From assembly GCA_030836725.1 (NCBI GenBank), contig JAUPLV010000003.1, positions 1 through 31,702 of the forward strand: DNA of 31,702 nt, given 5' to 3'. Source of the DNA: Pseudomonadota bacterium (GTDB lineage: Bacteria > Pseudomonadota > Gammaproteobacteria > Burkholderiales > Thiobacillaceae). The notes under the pieces are model-generated. The model searched no databases, was not told the origin of the DNA, and worked only from the letters and a program-made list of their open reading frames with translations. The first letter of the stretch is position 1; each line of letters starts with the position of its first letter. This document shows, in pieces, positions 15,425-23,162 of this stretch. The position numbers and the translations under genes are program-made.

Positions 15425-17557
15425 CTACGCCCCCCGCCGCCGCATCGCCCCCACCCCGAACAGCCCCATCAGCCCGGCCAGCAGCAGCAGCGCCCATTCG
15501 GACAGCGTCGGGATGGCTGCTGCCTCGGCCGGAACGCCAGGGCCGCCCTGGTCGACGATGGTGCCGTTGGCCGTCAGGTCGTCGTCGCCGAGGCCGCCGT
15601 CAGTGATGCTGAAGGTGGCGGTGTTGCCGCTGATGGTCGCGGGCAGCTGGTACCAGTGATAGCTTCCGTCGGTCGGGGTGGGGCCGTATTTCCAGTACAC
15701 CGTACCCGCCGGCAGGGTTTGCGGGTAGGTGATGGTCAGGGTGATGGTCGATCCCGGCGTGCAGCCCCGCAGGGTGAAGTCGAACAGGCCGTGCGGGAAC
15801 AGGAAACCGGCCGGAGCGGCAGCGGGCGGGCTGGCGGAATGGCCGCTGAGCGGGATGTACTGGCTGACGCTGTAGCCGCAGCCTGCGCCGCCGCCGGTGA
15901 AGCTGGCGGTGATGTCGCCAGTGGCGGCGGGGGCGGTGTAGCTGACGACCGGCGGCAGGGTGGTGACGTCGAAGGCGCCGCTGACGCCGCCGATGCTGAG
16001 GGTGGCGGTGGTCAGGACGCCGAAGCTTGCCGACGAGGTCTGCTGCACGGTGACACTGTCGGCGTTGATCACGGTGCCAGGCGCCGAGGTGTAGGCGCCG
16101 CCGTTGATGCTGTAGCTGCCGCCGACAATGCCGATGGGCGCGGCGGTGTTGAGGCCGGCGACGGTGATGGAGTTGGAGGTCGTCAGCGTATTCAGCGCCA
16201 CCCCGGTCTGGGCGATGAAGCCGAAGGCGTCGGGGGTGGTGTCGGCCGCCAGGGTGGTGACGTCGAAGGCGCCGCTGAAGCCGCCGATGCTGAGGGTGGC
16301 GGTGGTCAGAGTGCCGAAGCTGGCCGAGGAGATCTGCCGCACGCTGACGGTGTCGCCGTTCCTGACGACGCCGGCCGCGGAGGTGTAGGCGCCGCCGTTG
16401 ATGCTGTAGCTGCCGCCGGCAATGCCGATGGCGACATCGGCGGTGTTGAGGCCGGCGACGGAGATGGGGTTGGAGGTGGCCAGCGTACTGAGCGCCGCGT
16501 CGGTCTGGGCGGTGAAGCTGAAGGCGTCGGGGGTGGTGTCGGGTACCGCCCAGGCGATAAATTGTCCTGGTGAGAAGGGTGCCGATCCGACCGTCACCGT
16601 CGAGGTCGCGAGGGTTGCGGTATTGATCACAAAGACGGTGTTGCCAGCGGTAGTCGTCACATATGCGCGCGTGCCGGCGGGGTTCACTGCCACGCCGCCG
16701 GGGGCGTTTCCGACCGGCACCGTCGCGATCAAGGCGTAGGTGGCGGCATCGATCACCGAGACGTTCCAGCCGGCGTTATTCGAGACATACACGCGCGTGC
16801 CGGCGGGGTTGACCGACAAGGAGCTGGGACTGCCTGGGTTCAGCACCATCGCGATCATGGTGTGGGTTAGGGTATCGATCACCGAGACGGTATTGCCGAG
16901 GTAATTCGTCACATACGCGCGCGTGCCGGCGGGGTTGAATGCCAAGCCATGTGGACCGCTTCCGACCGGCACCGTCCTGATCACGGTGTTGGTTGCGGCA
17001 TCGATCACCGAGACGGTGTTGTCGTTGAAATTCGACACATACACGCGCGTGCCGGCTGGATTGACCGCCAAGCTAAGGGGATTGTTTCCGACCGCCACCG
17101 TCGTAATCACGGTGTTGCTTGCGCCATCGATCACCGAGACGCTGTTGCCGCCGGCATTCGCGACATACGCGCGCGTGCCGGGGGAGTTGACCGCCACGCC
17201 CCGGGGGCCGTTTCCGACCGGCACCGTATCGATCACGGTGTTGGTTGTGCCATCGATCACCGAGACGCTGTTGCCGCCGGTATTCGATACGTACACGCGC
17301 GTGCCGGCGGAGTTGACGCCCACGCCATAGGGATTGATTCCGACCGGCACCGTCATGGTCACGGTGGCGGTAGCGTCATCAATCACCGAGACGCTGTTGC
17401 CGGTCCAATTGGCGATATAGGCAAACGGCGCCGCGAGTGCGAGGCCGGGCAGGAACAGCAGCAGCGAAAACAGCCGGACCAGTCCAGCGTGCAGGCGGGC
17501 GTGAAGACCGACGGGAGTCCTGGAGGACGGGCAAGGTTTGTCGTTGTGGCGTGGCAT
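15425..17557 (-). CDS. Exported YVTN beta-propeller protein with IPTL-CTERM sorting tail
   Basis: 710 residues from ATG 17557, chosen because AGAGAG lies about 9 bases upstream and a signal peptide (about 26-43, LVRLFSLLLFLPGLALAA) follows a basic N-region; the frame stays open further upstream without a better start. Residues 47-340 are seven repeats of exactly 42 residues (YVxN at 47, 89, 131, 173, 215, 257, 299), each with SVIDxxTxTVxxTVPVG, forming a seven-bladed propeller. Two related modules of about 100 residues follow (341-440, 441-535, both opening TTPDAF), then a Thr/Gly-rich domain with three cysteines (C560, C599 region) of the choice-of-anchor type. The end is IPTLSEW (682-688), a hydrophobic helix and RRR: the IPTL-CTERM signal, cleaved by an exosortase-like or related system. 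Role unknown; probably surface or matrix. Confidence 0.88.
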   Translation of the reverse strand: MPRHNDKPCPSSRTPVGLHARLHAGLVRLFSLLLFLPGLALAAPFAYIANWTGNSVSVIDDATATVTMTVPVGINPYGVGVNSAGTRVYVSNTGGNSVSVIDGTTNTVIDTVPVGNGPRGVAVNSPGTRAYVANAGGNSVSVIDGASNTVITTVAVGNNPLSLAVNPAGTRVYVSNFNDNTVSVIDAATNTVIRTVPVGSGPHGLAFNPAGTRAYVTNYLGNTVSVIDTLTHTMIAMVLNPGSPSSLSVNPAGTRVYVSNNAGWNVSVIDAATYALIATVPVGNAPGGVAVNPAGTRAYVTTTAGNTVFVINTATLATSTVTVGSAPFSPGQFIAWAVPDTTPDAFSFTAQTDAALSTLATSNPISVAGLNTADVAIGIAGGSYSINGGAYTSAAGVVRNGDTVSVRQISSASFGTLTTATLSIGGFSGAFDVTTLAADTTPDAFGFIAQTGVALNTLTTSNSITVAGLNTAAPIGIVGGSYSINGGAYTSAPGTVINADSVTVQQTSSASFGVLTTATLSIGGVSGAFDVTTLPPVVSYTAPAATGDITASFTGGGAGCGYSVSQYIPLSGHSASPPAAAPAGFLFPHGLFDFTLRGCTPGSTITLTITYPQTLPAGTVYWKYGPTPTDGSYHWYQLPATISGNTATFSITDGGLGDDDLTANGTIVDQGGPGVPAEAAAIPTLSEWALLLLAGLMGLFGVGAMRRRGA
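16538..17419 (-). repeat. Seven tandem 126-bp repeats inside the beta-propeller gene
   Basis: The 42-residue YVTN units are encoded by 126-bp DNA repeats that are clearly similar at base level (for example the recurring CATCGATCACCGAGAC on the plus strand). High similarity between units suggests recent expansion or ongoing homogenisation. The repeats could cause slippage or assembly errors. Confidence 0.85.
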
Positions 17558-17955
17558 GGCGTGCTCTCTGTCTAGGGAGTGGAACGGGGTCTGGGGGAAA
17601 TCATTTGGCGGCATAAAGTCGCTTCCGCAAATCAGCAAATCCAGCCAGGTTCCCGAAAAGAGGGCGCAATCCTGTCTGGCGATATGGCAGGCGATTCCTT
17701 GGCTAAGGTTCTAAATTAATTACTGATTACGTAGGCTGCGGGGCGCGCCCCTGTTTGCCTGGCGCTGCGTTATTTTTAATTAGGGCCGCTCCTTATCGAG
17801 CGGCCCCCGCATGGATCCCGGATCCACAAGATCTTTCGGGAGCACATGGCTCTTAACTCATAAGTGAATTCTATTCTTTAGACTTAATCTATTCAATACC
17901 CCTGGCATACCCCTGATATCCCTATTCGTTTTATAAGAAGACGCTGATTTATTCG
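17558..17955. other. AT-richer noncoding stretch with a hairpin
   Basis: No gene is supported. The first part is the leader of the beta-propeller gene. A 9-bp perfect stem (GGGCCGCTC 17783-17791, GAGCGGCCC 17798-17806) has no T-run on either side strong enough for a standard terminator. From about 17700 to 17950 the DNA is much richer in A and T than its neighbours, which may mean a promoter region or foreign DNA. Confidence 0.4.
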
Positions 17956-18073
17956 GTCATCGCGAGGCCCGCGGGGACGTGGCGATCCAGAGTTCGTAGA
18001 TTCCGCTGAAATTCTGGATTGCTTCCCACCACGGCCTTCGGCCTCGTGGCTAAAGGCAACAGCGCTCAATGAC
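17956..18073. repeat. MITE-like imperfect palindromic repeat
   Basis: Starts GTCATCGCGAGG and ends GCGCTCAATGAC, an imperfect inverted pair. Inner arms GCGATCCAGA (17982-17991) and TCTGGATTGC (18013-18022) also face each other, and CGGCCTTCGGCC adds a local hairpin. From general knowledge, elements with GTCATTGCGAGG ends and GCAATCCAG inside are scattered in many bacterial genomes as non-coding palindromic or MITE-like repeats. No open frame of note lies inside. Confidence 0.65.
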
Positions 18074-18140
18074 GAAAACGAATTATTCAGCGCCCCCCCT
18101 AAATCCGCATCCGCGCTTTGAAACAACCGGAAAACCTCGA

Positions 18141-18650
18141 TCACGACTGGCGCCGGGCCGCCAACGACCGATCACCTCCATTCCTTACGCTCATCGCCGC
18201 TATCCGACTGATCGTCGCCACAAACGCCGGGTCCTCGCCCTGCAGCAAAGCCGGCAGGGCCGCGCGAAAATCCTCGCGCAGGCACCACTCATGCATATAG
18301 TCCGCCCACGACTGCCACAGCCGCGCCTGTTGGCGGCTCATGTCGTCTTCATACACCAGCACGTAGGCGCGTTCGAACAGGCTGACCAGGATGGCGAACA
18401 GGGCGCGTTTGCGCTCCAACTGGTCTTCGTTGAGTTCGCCTTTTACGGCTGGCGAGAGCAGGTGAAGGTCGGCGTTGTCGATGACCAGCCGCATGAAATC
18501 GGCGTATTCGTCGGACAGCCGAAGGAAGATTTCCTCTTCGTCGGTCTGCCGGTCGCGATGGCGGTCGTAGACGAACACGCCGATGGCAAGCGGCAAACCG
18601 ACGATGGTGACGAGGTAGCTCAGTGCTTCCAGCCATTCGAGTCCGCTCAT
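18141..18650 (-). CDS. Hypothetical membrane-anchored protein (intact copy)
   Basis: 169 residues. A hydrophobic helix (about 10-28, SYLVTIVGLPLAIGVFVYD) is followed by a basic turn and a charged, helical soluble domain (LRLSDEYADFMRLVIDN, KRALFAILVSLFERAYVLVYEDDMSR, WQSWADYMHEWCLREDFRAALP). This resembles small helical single-pass proteins of unknown function (DUF4760-like); no catalytic motif is seen. It starts 14 bases after the chimeric trmL fragment. The same spacing separates intact trmL from the broken copy at 20309-20407, so trmL followed by this gene is the older order. Confidence 0.65.
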   Translation of the reverse strand: MSGLEWLEALSYLVTIVGLPLAIGVFVYDRHRDRQTDEEEIFLRLSDEYADFMRLVIDNADLHLLSPAVKGELNEDQLERKRALFAILVSLFERAYVLVYEDDMSRQQARLWQSWADYMHEWCLREDFRAALPALLQGEDPAFVATISRIAAMSVRNGGDRSLAARRQS

Positions 18651-18865
18651 GTCTGCCCCCTCATTTACACGCCTCCCGCAAAACCGTTTTGACGCCAGGC
18701 CTCGAACACGACGACGCTGACGGCGTTGGACAGGTTCATGCTGCGCGAACCGGGCAGCATCGGCAAGCGCAGGCGATGATCCGCATCGAATTGCGCCAGC
18801 ACTTCGGGCGGCAGGCCGCGCGATTCGGGACCGAACAGCAGCGCGTCGTCGGGCCTGAATTCCAC
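18467..18865. repeat. Duplicated trmL-hypothetical segment, copy A
   Basis: About 400 bases covering the 5' part of the hypothetical gene and the 3' part of trmL. It matches 20309-20622 in the same direction, apart from about 85 bases missing from the other copy. By eye there are about 20 differences over the 285 bases on the trmL side. Confidence 0.9.
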
Positions 18866-18976
18866 TTCAGCACCCGGCCACGCCTCGGCAAAAGCGCGCA
18901 TGTACTTGAGGTTACGCGGCGAAAACCCCTTCATGCTGTGATGAAACACCGATACGGAGGGGATGATTCTTGTCAT
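18665..18976 (-). pseudogene. Chimeric remnant: DUF1016 (YhcG) scrap fused to TrmL C-terminal fragment
   Basis: The open frame gives 103 residues. Residues about 15-34 (KGFSPRNLKYMRAFAEAWP) match the conserved N-terminal domain of DUF1016/YhcG nucleases. From about residue 37 on (VEFRPDDALLFGPESRGLP to the end) it is the C-terminal part of TrmL, nearly the same as in intact TrmL at 20422-20886. The TrmL part keeps the knot motifs FGPESRGLP and MNLSNAVSVVVFEAWRQ but lacks the first half with NTGNLIRLAANTG, so methyltransferase activity is not expected. Its ATG overlaps the Fic stop (ATGA), so the fused protein may still be translated. It is best read as a junction of inserted DNA with a broken trmL copy. 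Confidence 0.78.
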
Positions 18977-20115
18977 GTCTGTTGCCTGAAAATATCCAGA
19001 TAATCCCGGAACACGAACAGCCGGTTGCGGCGTTGCCCGGTTACTTCCGCCAGCACCCCGAACGTCACCATGTCGTCGATCAGCGCTGCCGCTGTGTTGG
19101 TGGAGGCACCGGTAATCTCCATCGCCCCCTTCACATCGATGACCGGCCTTGCATAAAGCTGCCGCATCAACGCCTGCGCATTGTCCTGGCGGCGCGCGCT
19201 GAAGCGAGGCAGCACCTCCCGCTCGATGCGCTGCTTCAAATCCAGCACGGCGCGGAACACCGAAGCCGACGCGCGCGCGGTTTCCTCCACGCCAAACATA
19301 AAAAACACCAGCCATTCGCGCAGATGGTTGCCCTGCCGCACCGCCATCAGGTGATCGATATAAGCGGTCTTGTTGCGTTCGAAATAGTCCGACAGATACA
19401 GCGCCGGCTTGTGCAGCAAGCCCTCGGACGCCAGATAGAGCGAAATCATCAGCCGCCCCAGACGCCCGTTGCCATCCAGAAACGGGTGAATCGTCTCGAA
19501 CTGATAATGGGCGATGGCGATGCGAACCAGCGGATGCACGAACATGTCGTCCGCGTGAAGGAATCGCTCCAGGTCACTCATCAATTCGGGCACATGCTCG
19601 TGATGCGGCGGCACGAACACCGCGTTCTTCAGGCTCACGCCGATCCAGTTCTGGCTGACGCGAAACTCGCCCGGCTGCTTGCGCTCGCCGCGCACGCCCG
19701 CCATCAGCACCGCGTGGGCCTCGCGCAGCAGCCGCGACGACAAGGGCAGCGTCGCAAGCGAGTCAATCGCCGTGTTGATCGCGCGAATGTAGTTTTGCAC
19801 CTCCGCCCAGTCGTCGCGCTGCTCCGGATTCAAGTCGTCGGCGTCCTTGAAGGCGTCCTCGATATTGGTTTGCGTCCCCTCGATCCGGCTGGACTGGGTG
19901 GCTTCCTTCGCCACGTGCATGCGAATGAAAAAATCGATATCGGGAATCAGTTGGCTGAAGGCATTCAGCTCCCCCAGGGCGCGGTCGGCGCGCCCCAGCA
20001 AATCGCTCAATTCCGGATCGGCGATCAGCCATTCATGGCAGATCGGATCAGGCAGAAAGGCCTGGTATTCATAGCGGCTCTCGTAGTGGCCCGCCCGAAA
20101 ATCAGCAATATTCAT
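18973..20115 (-). CDS. Fic-domain protein adenylyltransferase, class II, with C-terminal winged helix
   Basis: 380 residues. The Fic core carries the full active motif HPFLDGNGRLGR (210-221), where H210 is the catalytic base and the acidic D214 binds metal. An N-terminal inhibitory helix has the motif SSRIEG (75-80, with E79), typical of class II Fic proteins that block their own ATP site. A preceding N-terminal region (FRAGHYESRYEYQAFLPDPI) and the C-terminal winged helix (VIDVKGAMEITGASTNTAAALIDDMVTFGVLAEVTGQRRNRLFVF) match the common Fic/DUF4172-type layout. Fic enzymes usually transfer AMP to a hydroxyl of a target protein; the target here is unknown. The gene lies between two copies of a duplicated segment and beside a DUF1016 scrap, so it was probably acquired by transfer. 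Confidence 0.93.
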   Translation of the reverse strand: MNIADFRAGHYESRYEYQAFLPDPICHEWLIADPELSDLLGRADRALGELNAFSQLIPDIDFFIRMHVAKEATQSSRIEGTQTNIEDAFKDADDLNPEQRDDWAEVQNYIRAINTAIDSLATLPLSSRLLREAHAVLMAGVRGERKQPGEFRVSQNWIGVSLKNAVFVPPHHEHVPELMSDLERFLHADDMFVHPLVRIAIAHYQFETIHPFLDGNGRLGRLMISLYLASEGLLHKPALYLSDYFERNKTAYIDHLMAVRQGNHLREWLVFFMFGVEETARASASVFRAVLDLKQRIEREVLPRFSARRQDNAQALMRQLYARPVIDVKGAMEITGASTNTAAALIDDMVTFGVLAEVTGQRRNRLFVFRDYLDIFRQQT

Positions 20116-20154
20116 ATATCAGAAACACCCAGGCTTTCTGCAACAACCAAAATC

Positions 20155-20195
20155 TTACGTCAGATCGCGCGCCCCAGCACAAGCGTTATGTCAGA
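20155..20195. promoter_or_regulatory. Paired decamers upstream of the Fic gene
   Basis: TTACGTCAGA (20155-20164) and TTATGTCAGA (20186-20195) are direct repeats 31 bases apart, about three helical turns, in the leader of the Fic gene. They could bind a regulator, perhaps the winged-helix part of Fic itself. Also nearby, ACATTA (20212-20217) faces TAATGT (20227-20232). Function not shown. Confidence 0.25.
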
Positions 20196-20214
20196 AATGT
20201 TGGGGGTTTTGACA

Positions 20215-20298
20215 TTAATGGCAGCCTAATGTGAGAAACAGCCCCTCGCGATCAAAAACCCGATCAAGACTTTCCGCGACCTGCAAATCCAGCTCCAT
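20215..20298 (-). other. Short open frame, possible gene remnant next to the Fic insert
   Basis: 27 codons from ATG 20298 to TAA (MELDLQVAESLDRVFDREGL then FLTLGCH). It looks like the tail of a coding region, is not part of the duplicated segment and starts 10 bases inside the insert boundary. Too short to name. Confidence 0.25.
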
Positions 20299-20308
20299 CG
20301 CGCCCGGC

Positions 20309-20407
20309 GGTCGGCGTTGTCGATGACCAGCCGCATGAAATGGCGAACGGCAGACCGACGATGGTGACGAGGTAGCTGGCCGCTTCCAGCCATTCGAGTC
20401 CGCTCAT
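20309..20407 (-). pseudogene. Broken copy of the hypothetical membrane-protein gene
   Basis: Starts with the same codons as the 18141-18650 gene (MSGLEWLEA, SYLVTIVGLP, then FA) and keeps the same 14-base spacing after trmL. About 85 bases, roughly codons 23-51, are missing, which shifts the frame; similarity then resumes at the codons for FMRLVIDNAD and stops at 20309. The result would be a short nonsense protein. It is the truncated partner of the intact gene. Confidence 0.8.
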
Positions 20408-20622
20408 GCCTGCCCCCTCATTCAAGCGCCTCCCGCAAAATCGTTTTGCCGCCAGGCCTCGAAGACGACAACGCTGACGGCGTTGGACAGGTTCATGCTG
20501 CGCGAACCGGGCAGCATCGGCAAGCGCAGACGATGATCCGCATCGAATTGCGCCAGCACTTCGGGCGGCAGCCCGCGCGATTCGGGGCCGAACAGCAGCG
20601 CGTCGTTGGCCTGGAATTCCAC
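20309..20622. repeat. Duplicated trmL-hypothetical segment, copy B
   Basis: Partner of 18467-18865, in the same direction, shorter by one deletion of about 85 bases. The two copies flank the Fic gene. Confidence 0.9.
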
Positions 20623-20886
20623 GCTGGCGTAGTTGCGGCTGCCCTTGGTGGTGAGCGCGAACCAGCGCCGGCCGGGCAGCGCCGCCTGTACCGATTCCCA
20701 GTCCTGGTGCACGGTGACGCAGGCCATGTCGTGATAATCCAGCCCGGCGCGCGCCACCTGCTTGTCGGACAGGTCGAAGCCCAGCGGCTCGACCAGATGC
20801 AGGCGACAGCCGGTGTTGGCCGCCAGGCGGATGAGGTTGCCGGTGTTGGGCGGGATTTCGGGCTGATATAAAACGATGTCAAACAT
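20422..20886 (-). CDS. trmL: tRNA (cytidine(34)-2'-O)-methyltransferase TrmL
   Basis: 154 residues, close to E. coli TrmL (157). A SPOUT-class enzyme that methylates the 2'-O of the wobble base in tRNA-Leu using S-adenosylmethionine. Motifs: PEIPPNTGNLIRLAANTG near the N-terminus, LLFGPESRGLP and the knot MNLSNAVSVVVFEAWRQ near the C-terminus. It is divergent from gshA with only 45 bases between the start codons. The 3' half is repeated at 18665-18865 in a fused fragment, so this is the functional copy. It is followed by the broken hypothetical gene. Confidence 0.94.
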   Translation of the reverse strand: MFDIVLYQPEIPPNTGNLIRLAANTGCRLHLVEPLGFDLSDKQVARAGLDYHDMACVTVHQDWESVQAALPGRRWFALTTKGSRNYASVEFQANDALLFGPESRGLPPEVLAQFDADHRLRLPMLPGSRSMNLSNAVSVVVFEAWRQNDFAGGA

Positions 20887-20931
20887 CCGGCTTGGCCTAA
20901 AATAAAAACATTCTTGGAGTCCCCCTATTCT

Positions 20932-22212
20932 ATGGTCCCTTACCTCACCACCGCACTCACCGGCCCGCTGCTGGAGCTGGAAAAGCGCCTGCTCGACGCC
21001 CAGCCGACGATCGAGCACTGGTTCCGCCAGCAATGGAAGGAGCAGGCGGCGCCGTTCTACACTTCGGTGGACATCCGCAACGCGGGCTTCAAGCTGGCGC
21101 CGGTCGACACCAACCTGTTTCCGGGCGGCTTCAACAACCTCAACCCGGCTTTCATGTCGCTGTCGATCCACGCGGCGATGGGCGCGGTGGAAAAGATCTG
21201 CCCCGACGCCCAGCGGCTGCTGCTGATCCCCGAGAACCACACCCGCAACACGTTCTATCTACAGAACGTCGCGGTGCTGGCGCACATCCTGCGCCAGACC
21301 GGGCTGGTCGTGCGCATCGGCACGCTGATTCCCGAGATCACCCAGCCGACCACGCTGGAGCTTCCGGCCGGCGGGCGCCTGACGCTGGAGCCGCTGCTGC
21401 GCAACGGCGACCGCATCGGGCTGGAAGGGTTCGATCCCTGCGCGGTGCTGCTCAACAACGACCTGTCGGCCGGCGTGCCGGATATCCTGAAAGGCATCGA
21501 GCAGACCATCATGCCACCGCTGCACGCGGGCTGGGCGACGCGCCGCAAGTCGCGCCATTTTGCCGCATACCAGAATGTCGCCGTCGAATTCGCGCGCCTG
21601 GTGGGAATCGATCCTTGGCTGATCGACCCCTACTTCAACCAGTGCGGCAAGATCGATTTTCAGGCCCGCCAGGGCGAGCAATGCCTGGCCGAGAAGGTCG
21701 ATGACATGCTGAAAAAAATCCGCGTCAAGTACGACGAATATGGCATCGACCAGCCGCCCTTCGTCATCGTCAAGGCCGACGCCGGCACCTACGGCATGGG
21801 CATCATGACGGTGAAATCGCCGGACGACGTGCGCGAGCTCAACCGCAAGCAGCGCAACAAGATGGCGGTCGGCAAGGAAGGCATGGAAGTCAGCGAGGTG
21901 CTGATCCAGGAAGGCGTCTATACCTTCGAGAGCATCAACGCGGCGGTGGCCGAACCGGTGGTCTACATGATCGACCATTTCGTCGTCGGCGGCTTTTACC
22001 GCGTGCATACCGGGCGCGGATCGGACGAGAACCTCAACAGCCCCGGCATGCACTTCGTGCCGCTGGCGTTCGACGAAACCTGCCTGACCCCCGACCGCGG
22101 CGCCAACCCCGACGCCGCGCCCAACCGCTTCTACGCCTACGGCGTGATCGCGCGGCTGGCGATGCTGGCCGCCAGCATCGAGCTTGACGACGCGCTGAAC
22201 GAGGCCGCATGA
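20932..22212 (+). CDS. gshA: Glutamate-cysteine ligase (betaproteobacterial/Acidithiobacillus type)
   Basis: 426 residues from ATG 20932; GGAG 12 bases upstream serves it, and an in-frame TTG at 20914 is less likely because it overlaps that site. It joins glutamate and cysteine, the first step of glutathione synthesis. It is not the E. coli GshA type: signatures are DTNLFPGGFNNLNPAF, LLIPENHTRN, FVIVKADAGTYGMGIMTV and GGFYRVHTGRGSDENLNSPGM, as in the family first named from Acidithiobacillus ferrooxidans, with ATP-grasp-like features. A TAAAAT at 20898-20903 may be its -10 box. The stop overlaps the gshB start as ATGA, so the two are coupled. Confidence 0.92.
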   Translation: MVPYLTTALTGPLLELEKRLLDAQPTIEHWFRQQWKEQAAPFYTSVDIRNAGFKLAPVDTNLFPGGFNNLNPAFMSLSIHAAMGAVEKICPDAQRLLLIPENHTRNTFYLQNVAVLAHILRQTGLVVRIGTLIPEITQPTTLELPAGGRLTLEPLLRNGDRIGLEGFDPCAVLLNNDLSAGVPDILKGIEQTIMPPLHAGWATRRKSRHFAAYQNVAVEFARLVGIDPWLIDPYFNQCGKIDFQARQGEQCLAEKVDDMLKKIRVKYDEYGIDQPPFVIVKADAGTYGMGIMTVKSPDDVRELNRKQRNKMAVGKEGMEVSEVLIQEGVYTFESINAAVAEPVVYMIDHFVVGGFYRVHTGRGSDENLNSPGMHFVPLAFDETCLTPDRGANPDAAPNRFYAYGVIARLAMLAASIELDDALNEAA

Positions 22213-23162
22213 GACTGTTGTTTGTTGCCGATCCGCTGGCGAGCCTCAAGCCTTACAAGGACAGCTCGGTGGCGATGATGCGCGCGGCGACGGCGCGCGG
22301 CCATGCCGTGTTCGCCGCCGAGGCGCGCCAGTTGCAGGTTGTGGGGGGCATCGCCCAGGCAGCGTGTTCCGCGCTCGACGTGCGCACCGACGACGACTGG
22401 TTTCGCGTCACCGAAACCGTCGCCTGCGCGCTGAAGGATTTCGACGCCGTGCTGATGCGCACCGATCCGCCGGTCGACACCGACTACCTGCTCGCCACCC
22501 AGTTGCTCGGCATCGCCGAAGCCAACGGCGCGCGCGTGCTGAACCGCCCGGCCTGCCTGCGCGACTTCAACGAGAAGCTGGCGATCCTGAATTTTCCGCA
22601 GTTCGTCGCGCCCACCCTGGTTTCCGCCGATGCGGCGGACATTGGCCATTTCCTCGCCGAGCACGCCGACATCATCGTCAAGCCGCTCACCGAAATGGGC
22701 GGCAGCGGCATTTTCCGCCTGACGACAGCCGACCCCAACCGCAACGCCATCCTGGAAACGCTGACCCGGCGCGGCCGCCGCGCCATCATGGCGCAGCGCT
22801 ATCTTGCGGCCATCAGCGAGGGCGACAAGCGCATTCTGCTGATCGACGGGGAAGTGGTTCCGTGGGCGCTTGCGCGCATTCCCCTGCCGGGCGAGACGCG
22901 CGGCAACCTCGCGGCCGGCGGCACCGCCCGCGCGCAGCCGCTGTCGGCGCGCGACCTCGAAATCGCCGAGACCATCGCGCCGTGGGCGCGGGATCACGGC
23001 ATCTTCCTCGCCGGGCTCGACGTCATCGGCGACTGCCTCACCGAAATCAACGTCACCAGCCCCACCGGTTTTCAGGAAATCACGGCGCAAACCGGCCACG
23101 ACGTGGCGGCGCAGTTCATCGCCGCAATCGAGCGCGCCTGTTCGGCCACGGTTCGCACATGA
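22209..23162 (+). CDS. gshB: Glutathione synthetase
   Basis: 317 residues, ATP-grasp enzyme that adds glycine to gamma-glutamylcysteine. Motifs: MRTDPPVDTDYLLATQLL and LNRPACLRDFNEKLAILNFP in the N-terminal half, VKPLTEMGGSGIFRL in the ATP-binding domain, IPLPGETRGNLAAGG and the metal-binding DVIGDCLTEINVTSPTGFQE near the end. It starts within the gshA stop (ATGA) and its own stop overlaps the apbE start in the same way. Glutathione made here would supply the glutaredoxin encoded at 12074. Confidence 0.97.
   Translation: MRLLFVADPLASLKPYKDSSVAMMRAATARGHAVFAAEARQLQVVGGIAQAACSALDVRTDDDWFRVTETVACALKDFDAVLMRTDPPVDTDYLLATQLLGIAEANGARVLNRPACLRDFNEKLAILNFPQFVAPTLVSADAADIGHFLAEHADIIVKPLTEMGGSGIFRLTTADPNRNAILETLTRRGRRAIMAQRYLAAISEGDKRILLIDGEVVPWALARIPLPGETRGNLAAGGTARAQPLSARDLEIAETIAPWARDHGIFLAGLDVIGDCLTEINVTSPTGFQEITAQTGHDVAAQFIAAIERACSATVRT

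Noticed and set aside
15018..15659. 213-codon plus-strand frame across the gap after gpsA
   Set aside because: It runs through the palindromic repeats and into the antisense of the beta-propeller gene; the amino acid make-up is not protein-like.
16538..17419. Regularly spaced repeats considered as a CRISPR array
   Set aside because: The units are 126 bp, in frame, and encode YVTN blades; there are no unique spacers between short identical repeats.
17783..17806. Hairpin as an intrinsic terminator
   Set aside because: The stem is strong but no T-run follows on either strand and no gene ends directly before it.
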